The position numbers were made by a program, and so were the translations under genes. Shown one piece after another: positions 45,000 through 55,795 of a stretch of DNA of 64,000 nucleotides. Source of the DNA: Paraspadella gotoi (Eukaryota > Chaetognatha). Numbering within the stretch: the first letter of the stretch is position 1; each line of letters starts with the position of its first letter. The DNA is taken from positions 902,089 to 966,088 of the forward strand of contig CM119265.1 of assembly GCA_051294375.1 (NCBI GenBank). Direction: 5' to 3'. Under the pieces are notes generated by a model that did no database searches, had not been told where the DNA came from, and worked only from the letters and a program-made list of their open reading frames with translations.

Positions 45000-45753
45000 A
45001 AAGTTTTGTGATTGCTTACTTTTATTTAGCGTTTGTGTTAGGCATAAATTCAATATTGTATTATTATAAATAACGACATTAATGTCACTCTCGAAAAAAA
45101 TATTTTAAACTTGTATTTTTTTTTCATTACGAAACTGTCGTATTTAAATAAACTAAATAAAACACACTGAGCTACAATTTGTGTTTTAGTTACGTACAGG
45201 TGATGCGTCGTAAAACTTTCAACCTAAGATTAAAATCATTAACATACGTCTGTACTGTATAGTGTACTTTGTGTATTGTGTATAATCGTATAATAATTAT
45301 TTTACGCGTTCCAAAATTGTCGCGCCTTGTTCCTTTGTCATTTTCCCTCTCACAACGACGATGACGACGACGACGAACCTGGCGACAAAATTCTAAACTT
45401 CGCTGCTCAAATGTTTCCCGCCGCCGCCGCAGCCGCCGCAGCAGCCGCATCAGCCGATGTCGGTCCCCACAGCAGCCGCCGCCGATGACGTCGCCGCAAT
45501 TTACCGGCTTTTTCGGAAATAATTTAGCGGGAAAAAAATTAATTAAGTTATTTAGCTAAAAATATCATAGTTATACCAAGTTTTATCGTCGATTTTCGTT
45601 TTTCTCGTATTTTGCTTTTCTTTTAACCACAGATCTACTATGCACTTCTTTTGATCTCGTTAATATTTCGTTAAAAAATAAAGAATAAAAAAAAATACTC
45701 GATCCCCTAAAATAAAAAAGTCCGGAAGACGCGCCGACGCCGGAGAAGCGAAG
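45000..45753 (+). promoter_or_regulatory. Spacer and probable 5' region of the cold-shock-domain gene
   Basis: AT-rich 3' flank of the transporter (AATAAA-like TAAATAAACTAAATAAAAC near 45142), then a GC-rich patch at 45355-45500 with ACG and GCC repeats. A 26-codon upstream ORF starts at 45411 (MFPAAAAAAAAAASADVGP, stop near 45488). It may be an alternative first exon or an upstream ORF of the gene that starts at 45754. Confidence 0.35.
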
Positions 45754-48700
45754 ATGACGGTCAAAGCCGAGAAAAACGCCCACGACGACCGGAAACTCGA
45801 GGAAAGGGTGGGTTTCGAATCTTGGGGGGCGGGGAAAACGGTGAGGGGAAGGTCTTGGGTAGACGCTGGAGCGGGTCGGGGGTCAAAGGCCTCGCCATTT
45901 ATCGTACAGGAGTTGGAGCGGCAACGGGCCATGATCCTGGGTCGATTCAGTTTCATCGACGAAGTTGACAAATCGTCACTCGACGACAGCGTCGCTCTCG
46001 CCGAAGTCGTCAAGGAATGGAAGGCTTCGTTAAGGGACGAGAGGAAAAGGCTCAGGTGGGTTCTGGGTGGTTTTATGAGGGGGTTGGGGTGGAAGGGGTC
46101 TTTTGAGGAGTGGGGTCAGGTTAGAGAGTGTAAATTATCAAAAATTATCTAATCTTAAGCTTTTAGTAGTACTGTTATTAGATATGGTAGTTCTGTATTT
46201 CTGCCTGTGTAATTTTTTTCTAAAATTTAGAAATTAAATACTTATGATAAATAGGAAATACAAATTACAGGTTTCCTCATAGTCGTCATAGCATAGGATA
46301 ATAATTTATTAGTAATTAGTTTCTGATTAAATTTCAGTTAATGGTTAAATAGAAAAGACTACCATTCAGAATTCAGTACGAATCGAATCGCGATGACGTC
46401 GCCGACGCTGCCGATGCTGCCGATGCGGCTGCCGGTGCAGAAGAGGGTCCCAAGTCGGGCACCGACTCCGTCGCGAGACCCAAGTCGGTTCGACGGGCCA
46501 AAGGTAAAGTTTGGGTGAGATTTTCGAGCGGATATGGCGGGAATTTTTGAAAATGGATTTAATAAAGTTAAGAGTGATCGGGTTTTCGGCTTAATTTGAC
46601 ATTCGCCGACTAAGGTAAGAGAGTGTTCAGGGTTAAGGGTTTAGTTTTAAAGGGGTTATGGGGGTTTAGGTCATACATTGTTATCTCGTGAGAAGCGAAA
46701 ATCTTAGTAAAATGTAAAATTTTACCACTATTTTTAGTGGATATTGTAAGAACGAATAGGAATTATTACCTTTAGTGATAACTCTTATAATTGATATGTA
46801 ATCGATAATTTTCTTCTCCAGGATACGACGGAGTGAATCTCCCAAAAGCCGGAGAGAGTTTCGTCGTCGTTTGGGTTACGACCAAGGGACAGGTCAGTCG
46901 GTCCGTCTCTTATTTTTAGTCCCCAAACCCACGAGCTCTAATATGAACTATTTTACGTAATTATTCGTGACTTTTTCTGAACCACATCCGATTTTTTAAC
47001 TGCTAATCGAACGATAATAACGTCTTTTAAAGGTTAACGGAAGTCGGGAATATCGTTAACCACCTCCTCAACCCCCTCAACCACCCTTTTCCACAGGTGG
47101 TGGTCGACAAGGATGTGATGTTGCTCAACATGAAGGAAGTGGTGAAGACGCGACTGGAGAATCCCGACGTCGTTGGACCCAAAGGTGGAGTAATATTCGT
47201 AAAGTCACCACCTTTTTAAAAACTCTCCATTTCCGTGTCCTCGGATTTGAGATTTGAGATTTGAGACGAGAGTGAAACGAAAGGACTTGTTATTTTTATT
47301 ATTTTAATGAGGAGTTTAACCGTTTTAAAAATAAAGTTATCCTGTGGAGATTAACTTTATGAAAAATAAACTAGGCAAACTAAATAATTTTTTTTTCCAA
47401 TTGGTTTTTACCAAGGATAAAGCATGTCATAATACCAGTTTTTTCGGTTTATTTTAGCTTTAATATTTAATGCTATCCTTTCTCTCGAAGGCCCCCGCTT
47501 CGCTTGGGTCCTCCGCGGCGGCGACTCTGATTCTGACTCTTCGACGCTCGACTTCGACGTTGATCTCTTCTGGTCCGTCGGATTCCTCTTTAAACACTTC
47601 AAGACTTGCGGCCTCCAAAGATGGGACAAGCAGATGGCTTTGTTAAGGTCAGGACCGGCCAATCATGGGAACGGGAAGAATTTTGTCTTGATGCTCTTTT
47701 GTCCTTTCAAAGTTTTCTTTCTTTTTCCTTTTCTTTTTCTCTGTCTCCCTCTCCCATTTCTCTATTTCCTTCCCTCTCTGTCTCCCTCTCATCTCCAGAA
47801 AAGAGTTGCGCACCGCTGAATCCGCTTCCGGCGCCGCTGCTTCGAATTCTCCGTCCGCGCCCGGGAAACGCCGCCGCCGACGCAGCGACGCAGGAGGGAA
47901 ATACTTCGGGCGTCTCGTTGGGTGGAAGGGAACTTACGGCTTCTTGCAGGTGGTCGTTGCTGTCATCGCTTTAGATGTTTGTTAATTCGGTGGTTGTGGC
48001 AAAGACGGAGCTGTGTGACAGCTGGTGACTGTGATCGTATTGAATCCGGAACTCACGGTTGGTGAGCGAGTGTTTTACTGTTGCAGCTGTTCCAGAAATT
48101 GGGAGGAGCAAGAAGGGAGAGTGCTGTACGGGAGGCGAATTTAGGATATCGCCAAGAGGGTCATACTTGAGTATGGCAGTTATTTGGATAATCGTGTAAC
48201 TCCTCATTATCATCCATATATTCCTCAGTGCACCAGCGGCGACCGCGAGGGCGACACGGTCTTCCTTCACCACACGGATATCGTCTCCCCTTATTTGAAT
48301 CTCGCTCGCGGCCTTCAGTTCCGCTTCGACGTCGTGGCCGAGTCGGGCCTCGGCGACGCCCGCGACGGCAAACTCCGTGCCGTCAGGGCCACGCCCTGCC
48401 TCTGTAACTTCTCTTGCTCCGTTCATCGAGATGAGGCGGGGGAGGAAGGGAAGGAGAAGAAGGGCGTGGTGAGAAGTGGAGGGGGGAATTTGATTTGCTA
48501 TTATGAAAATTGAAAAATTACTTGATTCATTATGTAAATATTTTTTTTAGATTTTGAAATATTTTATATTTACGATTTTATTAATTTTTTTTCACATTTC
48601 ATTTATATTTTTTATTATCCTTAGGTTTAGTTAATTGAACCTAAAATTATTTACGGGGATGTATTTATGGGGATGGGGATATTATTATTATTATTATCCT

Positions 48701-49059
48701 AATAATTATTATAATTATTCCGCTTTTCTGCTTGATGCTTACCGCATATAAATAGAAGTCTACCAACATAAACATTATTGATAAATACCTTTAATTAAAT
48801 GACAAGTAAATATATTTTTATATTCTTAATCCTCCTCCGACCGCCTCCCCCTCCCTCCCCCCTTAAGGACAAACCCCGTCGTCGTCGTCGTTCCTCTAAA
48901 TCCTCAAAGACGGCGCCACATTCCAACTCCGGCGTCGAGGGCGAAGAGATTGGCGGGGGCGCCGGTGACGCCGTCCAACGAGCCAAAGGCGAAAAGCGGC
49001 GTCGGTCGGCGCGACGCATCAACCGGAGGCCAAGGCAGAAAGCGGAGGTGGAAGCTTGA
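45754..49059 (+). CDS. Cold-shock-domain protein with a basic C-terminal tail
   Basis: Eight exons agree in phase: 45754-46055, 46358-46503, 46822-46892, 47097-47184, 47491-47647, 47799-47949, 48229-48468 and 48868-49059. The start is MTVKAEKNAHDDRK. The N-terminal 300 or so residues hold a helical region (LERQRAMILGRFSFID), an Asp/Ala repeat (DVADAADAADAAAG) and a compact hydrophobic stretch (ESFVVVWVTTKGQVVVDKDV; PRFAWVLRGGD) I cannot place. Exons 6-7 encode a cold-shock fold: GKYFGRLVGWKGTYGFLQ (RNP1-like GxYGFL), DTVFLHHTDI (RNP2-like VFLHH) and FRFDVVAESGLGDARDGKLR. The tail is Arg/Lys-rich (DKPRRRRRSSKSSK; RRSARRINRRPRQK) and may be a nuclear signal or RNA-binding region. Cold-shock domains bind single-stranded nucleic acid, so an RNA-binding role is likely. 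The whole architecture is not one I recognise (not a plain Y-box protein). Confidence 0.7.
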
Positions 49060-49879
49060 TGGCGGCGGCGGCGGCGGCGGCGACGCATGCGCACCAAAGT
49101 ATAAAAGATAACATCATTTGACTGAAAATTGACTTAAAAAGTTTTTCTTTGGCTGTGATTAATTATTCCGTGATAACTTCTTCCAAATGTTCGCTTCTTA
49201 ATTATTTTCTTTCTCAGTTCTTCTCTTATACTTTCCTTCTTTTTCTTCCTTCCATATTTTAACTCTTTAGTTTTCTTTTTCTAAAAACTTGCGTTTGTTC
49301 TTTTCTTCTTTTTTTTCTACTTAGTATATTTTCCGGTTTAGGTTTTAGACTTAGTATTTTCTTCTCTCCCCTTCCCCTTTTTCTCCCGGACGGCCTTTGT
49401 CATCCCCTTTGTCATCGATCCAATATTTTCTCGACAGTCCCCCTTCCCTTTTTCTCTCTTTTCATCGACGACTTTTGTAAATCAAATGATATTTTGTCGC
49501 CGCTTTTTTCTTTTTTTTTTTTTGGAGTTCTAACGTCGTGCGCTTTCTTTAGAAATCCCTGTATACATTTGAGACTTTCAGGTTTTAAACATCACATTTT
49601 TATTGGGACATAAAAAAAATTTGAGAGAAATTGTTTCATTTGAACTCGGAGGAGAAAACTGGGGTTTCGGAGAAAAGGAAGATTTTGAAGGATGAAGTCG
49701 ATTAAGAAGAAGACGACGACGTCGTTGCTTAGGTGAACACGACGAAGAAAGGCCAGAAAGAAAAAAAAAACTAAAAAAAACCCCTCGCACTGATTCATTT
49801 ATCGACGACAGAAAATATAAACGATTATTTACAAACGAGGAAATCCTCAACTTTCTCATTCACTCCCAACGAATGTGAC
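49060..49879. other. Spacer between convergent genes
   Basis: (GCG)n and ACGCATGCGC just after the stop of the cold-shock gene, then T-rich sequence. It probably contains the 3' UTRs of the cold-shock gene (plus) and of the TPH-like gene (minus). No further coding exon was seen. Confidence 0.5.
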
Positions 49880-50833
49880 TCAACACTCTTCTCTGCGCGC
49901 AGCCTCTTTCTCAGCAGCCGCCGCAGCGCCGCCGTCCAGCGGGAGACTCTCCTCGCAGCGACGCACGAATTTGCTGCCGACGAGTCTTGGCTCCGGCGCC
50001 TCCCACGCCTCCTCGTCGAATGGATCGATGGTCTTGGATTTGAACTCGGCCTTGAACTCTTCGCCGAGGTGGTCCAGGTCCGTCTTCTTGACGATGCCCT
50101 GCGGAAAGAGGTGTGGGCTTGAAAGAGTTGAACCCTGGCGACGGCTGGTTAGTGGTTAAGGGTTTTCCGAGCTCGTTTTTTTAGTTTCATTCCCTGATAT
50201 AAGGTTGAGCCTCATCGACTCACCTTTGGCAAATAACCCAAGAGTCTCTTGGCGTGTTTCTCGATCAACTTCTGTCTTTCCTCTTCGATGATTCGTTGTC
50301 GTTCGTTCTCCATCTCTTGTTGCGAAGCGTGCAGCGCCAATTCCTCTGCTTTTTCCTGCATCCAAAAATTATTCGTTATTGTTTGATGATAAAAACCTGT
50401 TAAATACAATGCGTCAGTATTTTTAACGGTACTAGTTAATCTATTCGATTCATATTTATTAAGTTATTAAGTTTAATTACTTAATATTTTTTAAATCTGA
50501 CCTTCTCATGCTTAGCCCTCCTTTCCATGATCATCTTCTCAACTTCCCTCTTGTGCTCTTGCATTCTCATCCTCCTCTTCTGCGCGTTCATTTGTTCGAT
50601 TCGATCGTCCTCTGCAGAGTGTGGACATAAAGGGATAACAATTTAATTACTACTAATCAATATTAATTAATTTAATTCCTATTTATAATTAAAAAATGTC
50701 ACATCATTGAAAACATGAAAGTCCAGAAACGACCTCTCCTATCTTTCCCGCCCTCATCCTCTCCCTCCCCTTCCCGGCCCCATTTATTTCGATTCTCAAC
50801 ATTTCCACAGTTTCGTCTTTTACTTTCCGCCAT
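49880..50833 (-). CDS. Small TPH-domain (MNS1-like) coiled-coil protein
   Basis: Minus strand, four exons: start ATG at 50833-50831 (MAESKRRNCGNVENRNKW...), then 50611-50502, 50355-50224 and 50098-49880 with stop TGA. Phases agree at each junction. The middle exons form a charged helix (EQMNAQKRRMRMQEHKREV; QQEMENERQRIIEEERQKL) ending in HAKRLLGYLPKG, followed by IVKKTDLDHLGEEFKAEFKS and a DPFDEEAWEAP segment. The HAxxLLGYLPKGxxxxxDLDxLGEEF pattern resembles the C-terminal end of MNS1 and other trichohyalin-plectin-homology proteins, inner-lumen proteins of ciliary microtubules. The predicted product is only about 180 residues against about 500 for MNS1, so it is either a short paralogue or an incomplete model. 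It lies head to head with TMEM14. Confidence 0.6.
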
Positions 50834-50940
50834 CACCGATTTCTTCCCTTCTTACAGTCGAATAAAATCATAGAATCATAAATAATAATCAAAACTCTAT
50901 AAAAAGAAAAGAAGGTGAAAAAAAATAAGTTGAGAGAGAA
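50834..50940. promoter_or_regulatory. Probable bidirectional promoter between the TPH-like gene and TMEM14
   Basis: Only 107 bases separate the two divergent start codons. A TATAAAA sits at 50898-50904, about 37 bases before the TMEM14 ATG. No other element was recognised. Confidence 0.5.
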
Positions 50941-51691
50941 ATGTCGCCGAGCAAAGATTCTGGGTTTTCCATCTGGGATCACGACGTGGTCGGCTACGCG
51001 TCCGCGGGCGGCGTTTTTCTCAACGGCCTCGTCTCGGCCGCCAAGGGAGGAATGTTCATGGAGGCGGGACTCGTGCCGGGTGAGATAAAATGTATAAATT
51101 CATATTTATTTAATTTAATTTAATTGATAGAATAATCATCTCATCAGGCGCGGTGATTGCCTATGGCGCTTATCGTTACTCCTCTTCCCCATCGGACGCT
51201 CACGTCGGCGCTATCACTTCGGGACTCGTCGCCGCTCACTTTGCTTGGTGAGTAATCATTGAAATTGTCTCACTTTGCTTGGTGAGTAATCGGTGAAATT
51301 GTCTCACTTTGCTTGGTGAGTAATCGGTGAAATTATCTCACTTTGCTTGGTGAGTAATCGGTGAAATTGTGTCACATTGCTTGGTGAGTAATCGGTGAAA
51401 TTGTCTCACTTTGCTTGGTGAGTAATTGGTGAAATTGTCTCACTTTGCTTGGTGAGTAATCGGTGAAGTTCTATCACTTGTCTTTTTTGATCAATTGCCG
51501 ACCGTCATGACCTTCTCCTCTTCCTCCTTAGGTTTAAGTCCCTCAAGTGCAAGTCCTTCATCCCCGCGTCTCTTCTTTGCGGCGCTGGGATCGGCCTCAG
51601 CGGGGTCTACGGCCTTCGGATGGCGGGTCACACCCTCATGGGCAAGAAGCAAGTCAAAAAGGATACCAAGAAGACCGAGCTGGGGATGTAG
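50941..51691 (+). CDS. TMEM14: TMEM14 family membrane protein
   Basis: Three exons: 50941-51079, 51148-51247 and 51532-51691 (stop TAG), together 132 residues, close to the 105-115 usual for the family. It reads MSPSKDSGFSIWDHDVVGYA, then SAGGVFLNGLVSAAKGGMFM, VIAYGAYRYSSSPSDAHVGA, AGIGLSGVYGLRMAGHT and a basic tail ending KKTELGM. Three or four hydrophobic helices with small-residue packing (GGxxxG, GAYR, GLRMAG) match TMEM14/FATTY-ACID-EXPORT-like proteins. In animals TMEM14C sits in the inner mitochondrial membrane and helps protoporphyrinogen import for haem synthesis; which paralogue this is cannot be told. The tail with KKQVKKDTKK is longer than usual. Confidence 0.85.
51236..51475 (+). 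repeat. 34-bp tandem repeat duplicating the TMEM14 exon 2 splice donor
   Basis: Seven units of CTCACTTTGCTTGGTGAGTA + ATCGGTGAAATTGT, the first of which is the true exon 2 end (TTTGCTTG|GTGAGT). Each later unit keeps a complete GTGAGT donor. Because 34 is not a multiple of 3, use of a later donor would shift the frame. Confidence 0.9.
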
Positions 51692-52119
51692 AGGCCGGGG
51701 TTGCCGCGAATATGTGGCAGGGGCTTTCCGACGGGACTGCTGAATAAAACTTGTGTGGGCGGAGGGGAATGTGAGCAGCTAATCTGCTTCGCGGGAATCA
51801 GGAGGGAAAATGATAGACAAAAGATGATAAACAATTGTGATTTTACGTGCGCGGACCAGAAAGTTGACTAATTGTACAATGAAAATATCTTTTGTAATAT
51901 TTCAATTTTGTTATGGATAAAATACTTTTTTTTCCACAAAAAAAAATTGTAATTCCTTTCGCGATGGTCGCTCTTATTTATAGTCATTTAGCGAAAGCTT
52001 TTTACTAAGCTTGTAGACTATTTAATTCCGAGTATACTCTAATCATGGTTTTATCCTTAAGTTAATTTTTTTTCTTCGATTAATTAACTTGATGTAAAAC
52101 TTATTTTAAAAATTCAACG
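51692..52119. other. 3' flank of TMEM14 and 5' flank of ADAR
   Basis: Short AT-rich interval containing the TMEM14 3' UTR (AATAAAAC at about 51743) and the region upstream of the ADAR start codon. No other gene. Confidence 0.6.
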
Positions 52120-55100
52120 ATGTCGCTCGAGACGACATCCGACGGCGCAGCAGCAGCTGCCGCCGCAACCCCGCCTCCTGCTCTGTCGGCGCTGATCTCC
52201 GACGGCGTCGGCTGCCGCACCCTGACGCAGCTGCAGAAGATTTTGCCTGAAATGATCGTCTCGACGCGGAAGGAGCGCAGGGAGGAGGAAGAGGAGGGGA
52301 CGAGTCGGTTCGTGGTCGAGGTCGGTTTGGTCGGTCGGTCGGTGTTTAGTTCGCAGTTATTAAAAGATTTTCTCCTTTTCCTCTCTTCTATCTTTTTTTT
52401 TCTTTCTCTCCCTTCCATCTTCGCCAGGCTCTACTTCCCTCCTGCGACGTCGTGACGGGCGTCGGCCCGACTGCCCGCGCGGCGAGGATCGACTGCGCCC
52501 GCCACGCCCTCTTCTCTCTCGCCGCCCCTGTCGCAGCCCCCGTAGACCCACCGCCAATCGGCGATGCCGTGCCCGAGCGGTCGACGGGCGAGGAGGAGGC
52601 AACGCCCGAGAAGTCGCCGTCGATCGCGGAAGGAATATCAGTGAAGATCGAGATGGAACAATCGGTCGTCGAAGAACCACCAGTCGTCGGTAACATTCTC
52701 TTTTTATCAGTTTCATTCGAAAATACTGGTGTATTGTCATTATAATTATTACTTGATAAAAGATCAATTTTAATGACCAAAAATTATCCATTTATAATGA
52801 GCCATTTTCCTCCGTACTTGGTTTAAACCTCGAGCCATACCTCTTACAAAATAATTAATCAATTGAGATTTTGTCATAAACTTTCGGTTCTCTGCCTCCT
52901 TCACTCCAGCCCACCTGGCCCCCCACGCCTCCTCCGCCCGAACCCCCTTCCTCCCACAGGACAACTTCGTGGGTCTTCTCAACGAAGCCTTTCAACGAGG
53001 TCGGGTCAAGGGTGATGTCAATTACGAGCAGCTCGAACGCACCGGACCCGCCCACCTCTCCGTCTTCAACTACGCCGTCGAGGTGAGTCAAGTTTAGTCA
53101 TATTAGATGTAATAATAATACTAATGTTTTAGATCTTCTTTTCTTTTTCTCCTTTTGGTTTTATTTTCTTCCCTCTTTCATTTTCCTTTTTCTCTTCGGT
53201 TTTCTCTCTCTAACTTTCCTATCTCATTTCCTCTTCCTATCTTACCCGATCTTTTTTTCTCTTACCCTTCTCTCTTCTTCTTACTTTTTTCTTTCTTTTT
53301 TTCCTTTCACATCTCTCTCTCTCTCTCAGATAAACGGCAGCCGCTACACCGGGACGGCAACGAGCAAGAGATTAGCCAAGCAGCGAGCGGCCGCTGCGGC
53401 GCTGGTCGATCAAGATCTGCTTCCTCTGCCATCTACCGTCAACTTTACCTCGTGGACGGCGCCCTCAACCGGCACCGCCGCCGACCCCGAGGACGCGACC
53501 AAGGTTAATTACTTAATAAATTACTTAATAAATTACTTAATAAATTCTTGAGTCAATTCTTGACCCTCAATTCTTTTCTCCTCTCCCCCCCCCCCCGCTA
53601 CAATCTCAGCCTCTCCCAGAATCAGACGGTCGACCAAAACATCCGCTCTGCGTCCTTAATGAACTTTTCCCCGGACTCCAGGTTAGAAGAGAACGGGAAT
53701 GAAGGGAAAGTTAGTTAATAATTAACTAACCCTAAACTCTTCATTAAACTATCAAGTAATTTTTCGCTAAATTGAAGCCATTTGCATAAACTTTTAAATA
53801 TAAAGAAATCTTTAATAAATTCCGACTGAAAAATTCAACTAGAAAGCGACCATAAACCGATGGCTTTACTCAAATGAGCCACCGGGTCATGACTGGAGGG
53901 GTCATGCTTATAGGCGGGGTTAACTTATGCAATGCCCGACTACATGTTGACCATGTAGTATCAAAGCCTTAGTCAATTTTTTCTTCTCTCGCTTTAAAAG
54001 ATTTCGATAATAAACTTGGCCCATTAAGGCCAGGGATCACTCAACCTAAAATTGTAGAAAATCTTAACTTACTGTATCTTAATCATTTTCTCACATCTTG
54101 TAAGAGGCTTTCTATTAAAAAATAACTGAAAACTTTTAAAAATCTATCTAAAATGTTCTTAAAAATTTAAACAAAATTTTTTCTTCGGTAAAACTAGATT
54201 TTCAAGAGAAAAATAATTTTTTAAATGTAAGCTTAATTTCTACAATCAAATTTTTAACTTAAAACTGATTCTTTACAGTAAGCTCAATTTCTACTTCCTA
54301 TATTTAATTCTTCTTTTGGTACAAGTACATACTTGGAGTTGTATCACTAATAAGTCTAAAATAAACTACTGTACATATTTTCCAGATGGGTTTTTATGCT
54401 TTTATGAGTTTTATGAGTTAAAAAACTTATAGAATTTATTTCAATTCGACTTTTTACTTTATGTAAATGTTTATATCATAAATTAGTTGCCTTATTTTAT
54501 AGGGAATCTCTGAATTAAAAAATCAAATCTGAATTTAAAAAAATTAAAAACAGTAAGCCATTTTTTTAAGATATCGGCGTTGAACAAACTCCATCATCAC
54601 ATCCCGTGCTTGTGTATGTTGTGGTGAATCTTGCAAAAGTAATGAGTACAGAATTTAACTTTCTTGACGAAGTGAAGTTAAAAATGAAGAGTTGCAGCTC
54701 AAACCGTTGGACTCTTCTTGAAGAAACAAGTTTGAGCAAACAATGTCGGATCTGCCTACGATAATTAATTAATTAATTGATTAATTAATTAATTAATAGA
54801 TTAAATAATTAATTAATAGATTAATTAATTAATTAATTAATAGATTAATTATAATTTATATTCAGCTTGTCATCATCGATGTCCTTAAAATTGAGTCAGG
54901 ACAGTTATTAAATGTTTTGTTTACATTTTATCAAAACAAACAAATATCCTCTATTATCGAGCCAGGCGGGCAAAGCCCGTCCTGTCTCGATTTTTTTTCG
55001 GTTTAGCTTTCGGTCTCGCTTTTTTGCAATCATGGCTTCTGAAAGTGTGATATCATAGGGAGTTGAATTTTCATATATGGCTTCTAATCATCAAGATCTT

Positions 55101-55253
55101 TAAAATTCTCATGTTTCATATCAATATTGGTATTTGTTTATGTTTTATTTACAAAACAAAAACGTTTTAATTATATGTCGCTCTCTCTCTCTCTCTTTTT
55201 CTCCGTCACTGCTTCTTCTAAAAACGAGTTCCGGCTCTGCAAGCGATGTCCAG

Positions 55254-55303
<50 letters not shown>

Positions 55304-55732
55304 ACAAAAAATTTTTAGATATAATGTGGTTCACTAATGTAAAAAACGACGCCACGAACAGGGCGCGAACCGGGTCCTTTGGGTAGAGAATAGCTCACGC
55401 TACGTGCGGCGCCATAAGTACTGCTGATTCTTTAACGAGTAAAGGGGCTGTAGAGCTTCTCTCTCTCTCTCTCTTTTAATTATTATATATCGCTCTTTCT
55501 CTTTCTCTTTTTCTCTGCAGCGGCTGTCTCTCTCTCTCTCTCTCTCTGTCTCTCTGTCTCTCTGTGTGTCTGTCCCTATCTGTCCGATCTTTTGCGTGAT
55601 CGTTTGTTTTTTGAAAAATCTGATTATTTTTTTCCTTCTAAAAACTTTTTATTATTGCCATTTATTCCGCGCTTTTTTCAATACAAAATCCATATTTTCA
55701 TCCGAGATTTTCGTGGATTTATTCTCTTTCTT

Positions 55733-55795
<63 letters not shown>

